From a virus: a stretch of 42,210 nucleotides of DNA. Positions 1 to 8,501 of this stretch are shown piece by piece. Under the pieces are notes generated by a model. That model saw only the letters and a list, made by a program, of their open reading frames with translations. It made no database searches and was not told where the DNA came from. The stretch lies in IMG/VR virus record IMGVR_UViG_3300048999_000012, positions 1 through 42,210 of that record; one strand, given 5' to 3'. The translations under genes and the position numbers were made by a program. Position 1 is the first letter of the stretch. The number at the start of each line of letters is the position of its first letter.

Positions 1-167
1 GAGGCTTGCTCCGCCGCCGACATTTGCACCTGAGAACCTGGTGAACAGCGCCAACGAGCCCAGAAGCACCGCTGTGCCTGTGAGACCCTTGGCGAGCTGC
101 TGCCAATCGAGCTTGGCCAACTTACCCACAGCGATCGCGAGGAGATCGACGGCGATAGCCAGACCGA
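1..167. repeat. Contig-end overlap, left copy (pairs with 42044-42210)
   Basis: Bases 1-167 match 42044-42210 with one difference, C at 127 against T at 42170, which is synonymous (GTG versus GTA, Val) in the tape measure gene. The tape measure frame joins perfectly if 42043 is followed by base 1 on the minus strand. The simplest reading is a circular or circularly permuted genome of about 42,043 bp represented with overlapping ends. It is probably not a biological terminal repeat, because it lies inside a coding sequence. Confidence 0.9.
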
Positions 168-2370
168 TCATCGACGTGATCAAGAAGGGCATCTTGATGA
201 AGCCCTTGGTTGCTGTAATCTTCTCGAAAATGGCCATGGCACCCAAGAGCTGGGTGAACATGACGCTCAGTCCTGTGAGAGACGAAGTGAGCTTCTTGGG
301 GTCGATCAGCGACAACGCAACGACAGAAACCGTCAGAAGTGCGATCGCTCCAGCGATCTTGATGAGAGCATTCGCCTTGAGCTGCGTCTGCATGGCAGAC
401 ATAACTCCGGTTAGACCCTCGAACGCGTCCTTGATCGTCCCGAATACACCCTTGCCGATGTCGATGTTGATTCCACCGGAAAGGAACTTCTTGAAGAGCA
501 GCACAAGACCGGCGAGCAGTCCTGTGTTGATTCCATCCAAGATATGGTTGTAGTCAACGCCGGAGATACCGTCCGAGATGGAGGTCCCCAGATCACTGAA
601 GAACTTCGAGAACAGATCAGCCAAAGGCGTGAATACCTTGAAGACTCGGCCAAGAACACCGATGATCTTCGACCAAACCTTGGAGATAGCCCCACCCAGC
701 TTGCTCAAAGGAGCAAACCTCTTGGTGAAAATATCGCCAACAGAGCCAACGTCCAGATGGCCGATGTTCTTGACCAGGTCGACAATGACGCCAATGAAAC
801 TCTTCACGAACTGAACGGCGCCGGCGATAGCCTTACCGATGTTCTTGAAGAAGTCTTGGAATCCTTGACCCTTCTTGATTGCCTTGTCCAGCGCTACAAG
901 CCAGTCTCCCATGTTTCCGGTGAACTCGAGAATCCCACCGGACCCTCCGGAAAACGACTTGAAGACGGTCAACAGGATGTTTCCGATTCCCTTAAGAACC
1001 TGAATCCCGATGTCGACAATCGCGAACAACCCTCGGAATGTTCTCCGAATATTGTTCATCGTGTCTTCGCCGAGACGCATCTGTCCCATCAGCTTGGTGA
1101 AAGCCTGGGTCAGAGCGAACAACTGCTTACCGGTGGTTGCCGGGAAAATATCCCGGAATGCTTTCTTGATCGGAGTCAAGACATCCATCACGTTGTTGAA
1201 CGCAATGGCGATGCCCTGAATAAGAACCGTACGGCCGCCTAGGGCCTTCCAGTCGCCGAGAACCTTGTTACGGGCCTGTGACGAGGACTGGATGAAGCCA
1301 CCCAGCGTATTACTAAGACCAGTGAACAGCGTCCGAGCCTCGTCGAAATCACCGAACAGCAGCTGGAAAGTCTGAGACCATCCTGAGCCCGCAGCTTCTT
1401 GGAGAGTTCCAATCAACTGGGAAACGGTCTTGACCTTGGTCGCTGCATCCTGAGCAGTCTTGCCCATCTTGAGGATGGCCTTGATCTGCGCATCCGTGTA
1501 TCCGAGGGACTTGAGCTGCTGGGCGTTCATATCGCCCGTGAACTTCTGGAGGGTAGCCGTCAGGACCTTGGTAGTCAGCCAGCCCTCTTGCAGACTGTCT
1601 CGGAAGCTGCCGTTCTTCTTGATGATGTCGTCGATCGCGACACCCTGCGTTCGAGCAGTGTCCTTCAGGGCTTCCTGGAAGACCTTTCCACCCATACCCG
1701 CGTTGACGACCGAGTTCCAGTCGACCAGAGTTGCCTTACCGGCAGCCATGGCTTGAGAGAGCTGGTACATCGCGGTGGACGCCTGCTCGGCGCTCGAACC
1801 AGAAATAGCAGCCAGGTTGGCGATACCCTTGATGGCTGCTGTCGAAGTCTTCAGGTCGATACCGGCAGCCGTGAAGGTGCCGATGTTTCGAGCCATCTCC
1901 GAGAAGTTATAGATCGTCTTGTCGGAGTAGGTGTTCAGTTCCTGCAGAGCACCATTGACTTGCTGAAGGCCGTTTTTACCCTCGAGACCGGTGTTCGCCA
2001 GGATCGTCTGAATCGAGTTGAGGTTCGTCTCGTATTCTTGCAGACCAGCCTTGAGAGGGCCGAGCGCCAAGGAGTTGACCAGCTGGGCACCGACTTGCAC
2101 GCCCTTGACAGCGATAGATGCCAGTGCAGCAACACCAAGAGTGCCCATGGCACCTAGCTTGGACGTTACGGAACCAATTCCGTTGGCCACACCACTCAGA
2201 TTGAGATGGCCGGCCTTTGCGTTGAGCTGGTCAAGCCCCTTGGTTGCCCCCTCGAGCTTCAACCCCTTCTTGAGGTTGTCGAGGTCTTTCAGGGTGGCGG
2301 CGACACCCCTCGCAAAGTCGGATCGATCGAATTTCATCTGGACAATGCGACTGTCAATGCTATTGCTCAT
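1..2370 (-). CDS. Tape measure protein, N-terminal 790 residues (continues at 42043 across the circular join)
   Basis: This is the first part of the tail tape measure protein, which sets tail length and is ejected into the cell with the DNA. The frame is open from ATG at 2370 to base 1 and continues in frame at 42043, ending at 40004, for about 1469 residues in total. The N-terminal 500 residues look like the PhageMin_Tail type, with Gly/Ala-rich helices, NSIQTI and GGKVFQEAL-like segments and alternating hydrophobic stretches. The C-terminal part is strongly hydrophobic. The start overlaps the stop of the upstream gp10-like gene as ATGA, which implies translational coupling. Its length and its position between the tail tube genes and Dit support the call. 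The window edge cuts the gene, so a plain ORF search would miss this part. Confidence 0.93.
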   Translation of the reverse strand, partial: MSNSIDSRIVQMKFDRSDFARGVAATLKDLDNLKKGLKLEGATKGLDQLNAKAGHLNLSGVANGIGSVTSKLGAMGTLGVAALASIAVKGVQVGAQLVNSLALGPLKAGLQEYETNLNSIQTILANTGLEGKNGLQQVNGALQELNTYSDKTIYNFSEMARNIGTFTAAGIDLKTSTAAIKGIANLAAISGSSAEQASTAMYQLSQAMAAGKATLVDWNSVVNAGMGGKVFQEALKDTARTQGVAIDDIIKKNGSFRDSLQEGWLTTKVLTATLQKFTGDMNAQQLKSLGYTDAQIKAILKMGKTAQDAATKVKTVSQLIGTLQEAAGSGWSQTFQLLFGDFDEARTLFTGLSNTLGGFIQSSSQARNKVLGDWKALGGRTVLIQGIAIAFNNVMDVLTPIKKAFRDIFPATTGKQLFALTQAFTKLMGQMRLGEDTMNNIRRTFRGLFAIVDIGIQVLKGIGNILLTVFKSFSGGSGGILEFTGNMGDWLVALDKAIKKGQGFQDFFKNIGKAIAGAVQFVKSFIGVIVDLVKNIGHLDVGSVGDIFTKRFAPLSKLGGAISKVWSKIIGVLGRVFKVFTPLADLFSKFFSDLGTSISDGISGVDYNHILDGINTGLLAGLVLLFKKFLSGGINIDIGKGVFGTIKDAFEGLTGVMSAMQTQLKANALIKIAGAIALLTVSVVALSLIDPKKLTSSLTGLSVMFTQLLGAMAIFEKITATKGFIKMPFLITSMIGLAIAVDLLAIAVGKLAKLDWQQLAKGLTGTAVLLGSLALFTRFSGANVGGGASL

Positions 2371-2750
2371 GCGGATGTCACCGCCTTCCATACCTTCTCG
2401 GCGATCTGGTCAAATATGGGACGAATCGCAGGGTTTATGTAATCCTCACCCTGTACATAACCGCCGGTACCGGTGCCGTAGCCGTACTGCAGCATGATCG
2501 CTACAGGGAAGCCATTTTCGACATCGTGGTTGGTCCACACAATGGTTACGTAGAATTTCCCCCCGGAGATTTTGTAGCCCCAAGAATCTGAAGCCAATCC
2601 AGAATCCTTGGGTGTGGCAGCGGCCAAAGCCTTCACGCCTTGCTGAGCGCCTGCTTCCAGCAAAGGACGAATGTCGAACTTGTCCATCCGTCGCAAGAAC
2701 GCCTCGGTCTTGCTGAGATCGCCCTTTGACACTATAGATATAGCGCCCAT
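2367..2750 (-). CDS. HK97 gp10-like head-tail/tail completion protein
   Basis: A 127-residue protein sits directly upstream of the tape measure gene and overlaps it by ATGA. The pattern of a short N-terminus, an EAGAQQGVKALAAATPKDSG segment and a following SWGYKI strand matches HK97 gp10-like proteins, where a T/D-T/S-G motif precedes an S-W beta strand. Members of that family help join or complete tails. The ORF is open further upstream, but I chose the ATG at 2750 because AAAGGAG lies just before it and residues encoded further upstream read like a shadow of the GDPD gene. The family call is from pattern memory; an exact structural role is inferred from position. Confidence 0.7.
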   Translation of the reverse strand: MGAISIVSKGDLSKTEAFLRRMDKFDIRPLLEAGAQQGVKALAAATPKDSGLASDSWGYKISGGKFYVTIVWTNHDVENGFPVAIMLQYGYGTGTGGYVQGEDYINPAIRPIFDQIAEKVWKAVTSA

Positions 2751-2763
2751 GAGGGCTCCTTTC

Positions 2764-4257
2764 TCAGTAGACGACTTCGACGTTCCGGAAATGCGCGATG
2801 GCGGCTGTGTTGGTCGTGTTGCCGGCCAACAGGTGGAAATATCCACCGCGGTAGGTCGTGTCCGCAACGACAAAGCTCTTCGCGACGTCTGTACGGTTCA
2901 CGGTGATGTTGGTGGGCGTGACGACCACGTTGTAGGACATCCAGACGCCGGCAACAGGGTTGGCAGGATCTGGGGCGCCGTTGTTCGAAGCGCCGATCTG
3001 CGTGCCCGAACCGACACCGGCAGCATGCGTATAGAGCTGTAGGTCGCCGTCGTCTCGGATCAATACGTGATATCCCCCGGAGGCATTTGCCGATCCGAAG
3101 GTGTACACGTCATCCGAAAGCTTCCCGAACGCGATACCGGCGTGCAAAGAGGCTGCCGGAATGACCGGGAACATCATGTCGAACTTGATGGTGTACGTGG
3201 TGGCCGGAATGGGGCACATGGCGCCCATGACAACCGATCGGTTCGGTTGCTGGGTCCAATATACGTCCGATGCGGCGCCGAACTTCAGAGCTTCGGTGGC
3301 GCTGTTGTTTCCGACCGTGATGTTACCTGGAGCTGCGATCTGGAGACCGAAATTCGACTTCTTCATCATCGCGGTAGTGCGTGTGACATACCGGAAGCCG
3401 GAAGTCATCATGCCCTTGACGCCGAGGACGTTGTAGTGATCTCGCTGACTGCGACGATGCACTTCCCAGACGATCACCGGCTTGATCGGCAGGTGATTGA
3501 CGGCCATGGTGATCTGAGCGTCTGTCGAAGTGTGCGGGACGCCCCAGTAGTCGACAGAGACGTCTGCAGCGTCCATCTGAGCCGACGTGCTCGTCGGATC
3601 GATGTAGGCCCAGGTGCGGAAACCGTTCGCCTTCGCCCAGGCCAAGCCCGAAGTTGCCTGAAAATGCGACTTGTAGACTACAGAGAGCGGGGCGTTCTGA
3701 AGGGAAAGCAGAAGCGCCTGGAGCGGAGCAGCCGCGTCGGTGGTCTTCGGCTCCACGAAGAGAACGACGTTGTTGTAGAACTCCTCGATGACCTTGCCGA
3801 AGAGCGGGATCTCGACGTCTTTCCAGCCCTGCCCGAGAAGCGCCTGACCCTTAACAAAGACGGCGTTCTTCAGCTGCGCGTAGGTGTAGTCGGCAATAGC
3901 ACCGGTCAGACCCGTCATTCGGGAAATATCGGTGTCGTGGAAGCAGACCAAGACGCCATCAGCCGTCAATTGAACAGAAATCTCGAGTGCCTTCGCTCCT
4001 GCAGCGACCGCGTACCGATATGCCTCGAGTGTGTGCTCAGGGGCCTCGTCGCCGGATCCACGGTGTGCGATATAGAACGGTGTGGTGGACATGAGACTGT
4101 CCACAGTGATCTTCGGTACGTTGATCGAGAGATTGATCGGATCCAGTGCTTGACGCTCGAGAGACAGCTGTCCCGAGTTGTTGATGCTTGCACCGGTAAC
4201 AGCTGCGCCCGTGAGCTCCAAGACTTTGTCTCGGTCGTACACGATAACGGTAGCCAT
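2764..4257 (-). CDS. Tail protein with glycerophosphodiester phosphodiesterase (GDPD) domain and C-terminal lectin-like region
   Basis: This 497-residue protein has an N-terminal attachment-like region (1-60), a GDPD TIM-barrel-like domain (about 60-300) and a beta-rich C-terminal region (about 310-497) resembling carbohydrate-binding laminin-G-like folds. GDPD motifs visible are HRG at 65-67, EHT at 74-76, an LEISVQ segment at 91-96 and HD at 107-108. The usual metal-binding E-x-D of the family appears as E92-x-S94, so one ligand is changed. GDPD enzymes cleave glycerophosphodiesters; in a tail gene block the likely target is glycerol-phosphate polymers such as teichoic acids at the cell surface, which is an inference. 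It starts at ATG 4257, preceded by AAAGGAG, and sits between a second tail-tube paralogue and the gp10-like gene. Confidence 0.85.
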   Translation of the reverse strand: MATVIVYDRDKVLELTGAAVTGASINNSGQLSLERQALDPINLSINVPKITVDSLMSTTPFYIAHRGSGDEAPEHTLEAYRYAVAAGAKALEISVQLTADGVLVCFHDTDISRMTGLTGAIADYTYAQLKNAVFVKGQALLGQGWKDVEIPLFGKVIEEFYNNVVLFVEPKTTDAAAPLQALLLSLQNAPLSVVYKSHFQATSGLAWAKANGFRTWAYIDPTSTSAQMDAADVSVDYWGVPHTSTDAQITMAVNHLPIKPVIVWEVHRRSQRDHYNVLGVKGMMTSGFRYVTRTTAMMKKSNFGLQIAAPGNITVGNNSATEALKFGAASDVYWTQQPNRSVVMGAMCPIPATTYTIKFDMMFPVIPAASLHAGIAFGKLSDDVYTFGSANASGGYHVLIRDDGDLQLYTHAAGVGSGTQIGASNNGAPDPANPVAGVWMSYNVVVTPTNITVNRTDVAKSFVVADTTYRGGYFHLLAGNTTNTAAIAHFRNVEVVY

Positions 4258-4271
4258 GTGGAACTCCTTTT

Positions 4272-5060
4272 CTATGCAGAACTGATCTCGGTACTGTCCG
4301 CATCGATCGGAACTACCGTGTCGTGTGTGATCTGGTACTGCCCCGTACCGATGAAAGCAATCGCCTTCGTGGAGCCTTCGATGCGCCATTCTCCGCCACC
4401 GAGATCCGTAACGACAAACTCCTCCGAGCTGGAGAAGATATCGATGAGATCCTGGACTGTTGGTAGAGAAGCTGGTGTCGAAGTAGTTCCGTAGAGAATA
4501 TCCTCGACGGTACTGAGGGCTGTGGGCCCGGCTTCGGTTGAATCGATGACGAAATGCGCAGTACGCATCATGCCGGGAACCGGAACGGGCTTGGTCGTGA
4601 TGGGCCAGCTCAACACAGGAACGTCGACGTTGTCGTTGATCGTCGATCGAGTTCTCTGTGAAGGCGACACCAAAGCGTTGTAGACGATATGGATCTTGTA
4701 GCCGTGATCCTGGCCATCTACGTCATTACCGATCTTGCTTCGGTAACTCAAACCGAAAGTCTTTCGACGCTGCTGAGTGGCGAGGAGCCCGGGGGCTGCA
4801 GCTTGTACACCATCGCATTGATCGAATTCTTCGGGACTGAAGTAGGCGTTGATGGTGGCTTCGAACTCTTCTCGAGCCGCCAGATTCAAATACTTCTCTC
4901 CGTCGATGTAGAAAGGTTGAGCGTCGCCCCCCGTAGGAGCTTCGTCAATCGAAACCAGTCCACTCCAGGCATAGCCCGCGTTGTCGACGTAAAGAACGCC
5001 ACGATCGACGCCGAGTTCATAGAACCGTTCGCCTACCGAGTCCCAAGTAAGTTGTGCCAC
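4272..5060 (-). CDS. Second tail tube protein paralogue
   Basis: The 262-residue product is clearly related to the major tail protein at 5645-6511. Both begin with (A/T)QL(T/V)WD and share ETGVDHGVLY-like, YAW(S/N)GL, KYLNL, EF.ATI.A, RKTFG(L/F)SYR and YGTT/YGTS segments in the same order. Tail tube proteins stack as rings to form the tail tube. This copy lacks the Ig-like extension of its paralogue and ends instead with a short strand-rich segment (about 200-262). The start is GTG at 5060, seven bases after GAGGAGG. It is separated from the paralogue by one gene and followed by the GDPD gene, so it may form a specialised ring or the connection to the GDPD protein. That role is inferred. Confidence 0.8.
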   Translation of the reverse strand: MAQLTWDSVGERFYELGVDRGVLYVDNAGYAWSGLVSIDEAPTGGDAQPFYIDGEKYLNLAAREEFEATINAYFSPEEFDQCDGVQAAAPGLLATQQRRKTFGLSYRSKIGNDVDGQDHGYKIHIVYNALVSPSQRTRSTINDNVDVPVLSWPITTKPVPVPGMMRTAHFVIDSTEAGPTALSTVEDILYGTTSTPASLPTVQDLIDIFSSSEEFVVTDLGGGEWRIEGSTKAIAFIGTGQYQITHDTVVPIDADSTEISSA

Positions 5061-5074
5061 GTCGTTGCCTCCTC

Positions 5075-5617
5075 TCAGCCCTTAGTTCCGTACTGGGCGC
5101 GGCGCTTTGCGTTGAGTGCACGGCGTTCCGCTGCTGCTTCTGCACCACTCATCTTTTTGGGCGGTGCATTCTTCTGGTTGATCACCTTGACGAGGGTCAA
5201 TAGACGATTCAAGTGCCAGTGTTGACACTCCATCGGGATCTGCAGACTGATCATCCAGTAGTAGATGATCTCAGCAGTAATCACTTCTCGAGAGTGACTC
5301 TTTCCTTCGTCGGCAAACCACGTTGCAGTCATCTTTGCGCCGATGTACTCGTTGATCTCGTCAAAGTGCTCTTTGGAAAGCTGCTGGAGAATTCCCTCCG
5401 GAAGATTTTTGGTCGTAATCATCGCTGCTACATACCAAAGTGTCTCTTCCGAAGTCTTCTCTTCGGTATGAATGAACGGCTTCTCGAAGAATGACTCCCA
5501 TTTTGAAAGAGAGACGAGAGAATGCTCGAGCTCCAATGAAAAGAACTCGGGCTGCACGAATTCGTTCTTCGATTCGTCGAATCCTTCAGGGGTCATTGGA
5601 ACCAGGAGGGTAAGCAT
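5075..5617 (-). CDS. Conserved tail assembly protein (Gp15-like; possible tail assembly chaperone)
   Basis: This 180-residue protein starts MLTLLVP and has [20 protein letters not shown], a MTATWF segment, an IYYWMI segment and [13 protein letters not shown], all of which I recall from a widespread protein encoded directly after the major tail protein in Firmicutes and related phages. By position between tail tube and tape measure it would be the tail assembly chaperone or a Gp15-like protein. The C-terminus is basic ([18 protein letters not shown]). The start at ATG 5617 follows a GGAG-type site. No enzyme motif is visible. Confidence 0.7.
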   Translation of the reverse strand: MLTLLVPMTPEGFDESKNEFVQPEFFSLELEHSLVSLSKWESFFEKPFIHTEEKTSEETLWYVAAMITTKNLPEGILQQLSKEHFDEINEYIGAKMTATWFADEGKSHSREVITAEIIYYWMISLQIPMECQHWHLNRLLTLVKVINQKNAPPKKMSGAEAAAERRALNAKRRAQYGTKG

Positions 5618-5644
5618 TCTCTCGTCTCCTTTCTGGGGGAGGGA

Positions 5645-6511
5645 TCAGGCGAAGTTGATGGTCCAGTCGTCGTCCGACTCCGGGGTGAACTTGTAGCCGG
5701 CCGCCGGACGGGCGGTGACCACGGTGTCCGCGGTGATCGGGCCGACGGTGCCGGTGACCAGCTCGCCGTTGACGTAGTACTCCACGCCGGTGACGGTCGG
5801 GATGGTGATGATGTCGGTGCTCGCGTTGTAGGTCGGGGCGACGGTTTCCACCGTGGTCACCGAGCCGGCGAACATCGCCAGGATCTCATCCGGAGTCGGC
5901 AGGTGCGGGTCCGCACCCGAGGTGCCGTACAGCGCCTGCTCGAGGGCAGCGAGGCCGGCGGCCCCGACCTTCGTCGAGTTGAAGACCATGTGGGCGGTCG
6001 GCTTGTAGCCGGTGACCGGTACCGGGGACGTGGTGACATCCCAGGAGAATGCCACCGCCTCGGGGGAGTCGTTGACCGTGGCCCGGGCCTTCTCGGACGG
6101 GGCCGCCAGGGCACCGTACACGACGTGGAGCTTGTAGCCGGCCTCCGGGTTCAGGTCGTTCGCGACCTTGGTCCGGTAGGAGAACCCGAAGGTCTTCCGC
6201 GGCTGCTGCTCGATGATCACACCGGGCTGCGGCTCCACCGAACCGTCGCACTGCGCGAACTCGTCCGGGTAGGTGAACGCCTCGATGGTCGCACCGAACT
6301 CCTCGGCCGACAGGAGGTTCAGGTACTTGATGTTGTCCGCGTACTGCGGGTTGGCCTCGGCGCCGGAGGGCGACTCGGTGACGGTCGTCAGACCGTTCCA
6401 CGCGTAGCCGTTCTCGTAGACACCGAGGTTGTTCGGGATGTACAGGACGCCGTGGTCGACACCGGTCTCGTAGACACGCTGGCCGACCTGGTCCCACACG
6501 AGCTGCGTCAT
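5645..6511 (-). CDS. Major tail (tube) protein with C-terminal Ig-like domain
   Basis: The 288-residue protein forms the tail tube. It shares its core (1-200) with the paralogue at 4272-5060. Residues 223-288 form a separate beta-rich module (APTYN, ITIPTVTG, VVTARPAAGYKF, DDWTI) like an Ig or BIg2-type decoration domain; a similar module ends the capsid protein. Third-position GC is visibly higher here than in flanking genes, as in the capsid gene, consistent with selection in highly expressed structural genes. The ATG at 6511 was chosen over upstream ATGs because AAAGGAACCACA directly precedes it and the N-terminus then matches the paralogue. Confidence 0.9.
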   Translation of the reverse strand: MTQLVWDQVGQRVYETGVDHGVLYIPNNLGVYENGYAWNGLTTVTESPSGAEANPQYADNIKYLNLLSAEEFGATIEAFTYPDEFAQCDGSVEPQPGVIIEQQPRKTFGFSYRTKVANDLNPEAGYKLHVVYGALAAPSEKARATVNDSPEAVAFSWDVTTSPVPVTGYKPTAHMVFNSTKVGAAGLAALEQALYGTSGADPHLPTPDEILAMFAGSVTTVETVAPTYNASTDIITIPTVTGVEYYVNGELVTGTVGPITADTVVTARPAAGYKFTPESDDDWTINFA

Positions 6512-6522
6512 TGTGGTTCCTT

Positions 6523-6831
6523 TCAGAAATACACGTCGAAGACGTCGTGATGGAGTTGCTTTGCCGCATATGATCTCGAGTGAGTACACATGGGAAGGTC
6601 AGCAACCTTGTCAGGAATCGGGCTGTCCGGGTCCTGATCGATGACGGTAACGGTGTACCGAATCATCCGTCGATATGGAGCGTTGTCCGCGAACTGAGTA
6701 TTCGACAAGGCCTTTGCGTAGACGATTGCCGGATACTGCATCTTCACATTCTCAGGGGGCTGGAAATATACATTACTATTGCCAGCACATTCCTCAAGAG
6801 CTGCCTGCAATTCAAGCCGCCGTTGGGCCAT
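6523..6831 (-). CDS. Tail terminator/tail completion-like protein
   Basis: The product is about 102 residues. The segments VYFQPPENVKMQYPAIVY, RYTVTVIDQDPDSPIPDKVA and a C-terminal HHDVFDVYF match a conserved small phage protein I recall from the joint between head completion and major tail genes, where tail terminators are normally encoded. I prefer ATG 6831, with a GGGGG stretch upstream; a GTG at 6840 is also possible and would add three residues. The 5' end overlaps the stop of the preceding gene. Confidence 0.65.
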   Translation of the reverse strand: MAQRRLELQAALEECAGNSNVYFQPPENVKMQYPAIVYAKALSNTQFADNAPYRRMIRYTVTVIDQDPDSPIPDKVADLPMCTHSRSYAAKQLHHDVFDVYF

Positions 6832-7138
6832 TGTAGACACCCCCCAAACGAAGGATTAGGCGGGGAGCCTGCACGTCGACATCAGAGACGACCCACAGGC
6901 TACCCATCCAACGAATGTATCGAATGGCAAAGAAGTGTTCGTTTGCGTACGCATCCGCGACGATGCTGATGGAGTTGTTGACCGAAAGGTCGCTGTTGAC
7001 GTCAGTTCCGTCAATCAACTTCCGCGTGTTGCGGACGACATCGCCGTAGTACTTCCTTTCGGTAATGTCGTCCGCATACACGCCCGGTGCTTTCTCTACA
7101 GACTCGCCGTAGCCGATTTCACCGTAGAACTTTGCCAT
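6812..7138 (-). CDS. Head closure/stopper-like head-tail joining protein
   Basis: This 108-residue protein begins MAKFYGEIGY and contains ITERKYYGDVVRNTRK, NNSISIVAD and a WVVSDVDVQAPRLIL strand pattern ending GGVYNG. This matches a small beta-rich phage protein found just after the capsid gene, in the position of head-closure proteins such as SPP1 gp16. The ribosome site AGGAGGA lies before ATG 7138. The assignment rests on gene order and recalled family sequence; no catalytic motif is present. Confidence 0.65.
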   Translation of the reverse strand: MAKFYGEIGYGESVEKAPGVYADDITERKYYGDVVRNTRKLIDGTDVNSDLSVNNSISIVADAYANEHFFAIRYIRWMGSLWVVSDVDVQAPRLILRLGGVYNGPTAA

Positions 7139-7166
7139 TTTGACTGATCCTCCTGAGCCTGGTGGA

Positions 7167-8501
7167 TCAGCTGCGGGTGAAGCTCCAGTCGTCGACCTCG
7201 CTGTTCTCGAAGTAATACGAGGACGAGGCCGGGACCGCGTGGACGTTCAGCGTCGCACCGACGGCCAGAGCGCTCTGCGCACCAGCGGTCAGGGTGGCGC
7301 CCGTGTCCTTGTTCTTGTAGATGGTGCCGGTCTGGGTCGGGATCGTCACGACGCCCGTGGAGTTCACGAAGGTCGGGGCGGTCGGCTTCACCAGGGTGGT
7401 ACCGGAGGCCACGGAACGGACGATGAGCGCCGACTTGATCTTCACCAGCGCACCGGAGAGACGGGTCTCACCCAGGTACTTCAGCTGGTTGTAGTCGATG
7501 TCGAAGTCGTCGAAGAACGTGACCTCGCCACCGCGGTTGGTGCCGACGTTGTAGTCCGACAGGTTGACGATGATGCCGACCAGACCGTTGGCGGCTTCGC
7601 CTTCCATCACCTCGACGGGGACGATCGAGTCGACACCCATCTCGGCGGCCAGATCGGCCGCGGTACGCCACAGACGCCGGCCCATGGAGTCCTTCGACAG
7701 GAGCATCTTGGTCAGGGTCTTGCGCGTGGTGTAGAACGTCGGGGTACCCGTCCCCTTGTAGAACTCCATGCCGAGCATGATCTCCTCGACCAGGCCCTGG
7801 TAGGCCGTCGAGTCGTTGGCGATCGGAGCCGTGATGGTGGTGGCGTACAGCTCGTGCTCGTGCAGGATGGAGCGCAGACCGTCGCCGCTGGTCGCCGCAG
7901 CCGGGTCCTTGATCTTGTCCGGGTTCGGCTGACCCGCATTGTTCGGGTCCTCCACCGGACGACCGTCGCCGATGAGGATCGCGCGCGCGATTTCCTCCTC
8001 CAGCATGAGCCGCATCTCGGCCTTCATCCACGCGACAATGTCGAAGTCGGTGATGTCGATCACGTCGTCGCGGTCGAGCTTCTGCTTCTTGTAGATCGTG
8101 GTGGGGCCGGTCTCACGGGCCGACAGGCTGAAGAACTCTTCCTTCTTCAGGTTGCCCTTGATGTAGCCCAGCGCACGCGCCTCGTCCATGGTGATGTCCG
8201 CCACGAGCGACTTGACCTTGGCGAAGGGGGTCTTGCTGGTCCCGCCGAGGACGCCGGCCACCCACTCGGTGCGACGCTTGTCGAACTCGGGGGTGTTGGT
8301 GATGGTCTTGGCGTCCGGGAACAGGAGATCCAGGTTCTCGATGCCGTGGCTCAGCGCGTACTGCTCGACCGCGTGGCTCAGCGTGCCGCCGGTCTTGATC
8401 ATCGACTGGATGATGCCGCGGACATCCTCGCGGGACACCGAGTGCTGCAGCGTGCCGCCCTGCTGCCCGCCGCCGGCGCCCTGGGACTCGAAGACGTTCA
8501 T
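7167..8501 (-). CDS. Major capsid protein from internal in-frame start
   Basis: Within the protease-capsid frame, an ATG at 8501 follows GGAAGGA with a seven-base spacer. This is a strong internal ribosome site exactly where the acidic linker ends and the capsid region begins (MNVFESQG). It would give a 444-residue HK97-fold capsid protein in large excess over the fusion, as stoichiometry demands. The last 72 residues (APTFVNS, VVTIPTQTG, VDDWSF) form an Ig-like decoration domain similar to that at the end of the major tail protein. High third-position GC supports strong expression. Confidence 0.85.
   Translation of the reverse strand: MNVFESQGAGGGQQGGTLQHSVSREDVRGIIQSMIKTGGTLSHAVEQYALSHGIENLDLLFPDAKTITNTPEFDKRRTEWVAGVLGGTSKTPFAKVKSLVADITMDEARALGYIKGNLKKEEFFSLSARETGPTTIYKKQKLDRDDVIDITDFDIVAWMKAEMRLMLEEEIARAILIGDGRPVEDPNNAGQPNPDKIKDPAAATSGDGLRSILHEHELYATTITAPIANDSTAYQGLVEEIMLGMEFYKGTGTPTFYTTRKTLTKMLLSKDSMGRRLWRTAADLAAEMGVDSIVPVEVMEGEAANGLVGIIVNLSDYNVGTNRGGEVTFFDDFDIDYNQLKYLGETRLSGALVKIKSALIVRSVASGTTLVKPTAPTFVNSTGVVTIPTQTGTIYKNKDTGATLTAGAQSALAVGATLNVHAVPASSSYYFENSEVDDWSFTRS

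Noticed and set aside
2367-2873. Longer version of the gp10-like gene starting at 2873
   Set aside because: The additional 41 residues overlap the GDPD gene end and read as shadow; the ATG at 2750 has AAAGGAG.
3067-4494. A 475-residue plus-strand open frame opposite the GDPD gene
   Set aside because: Shadow of the GDPD and tail-tube genes; Arg/Val/Leu/Gly-rich, no family features, and every supported neighbour is on the minus strand.
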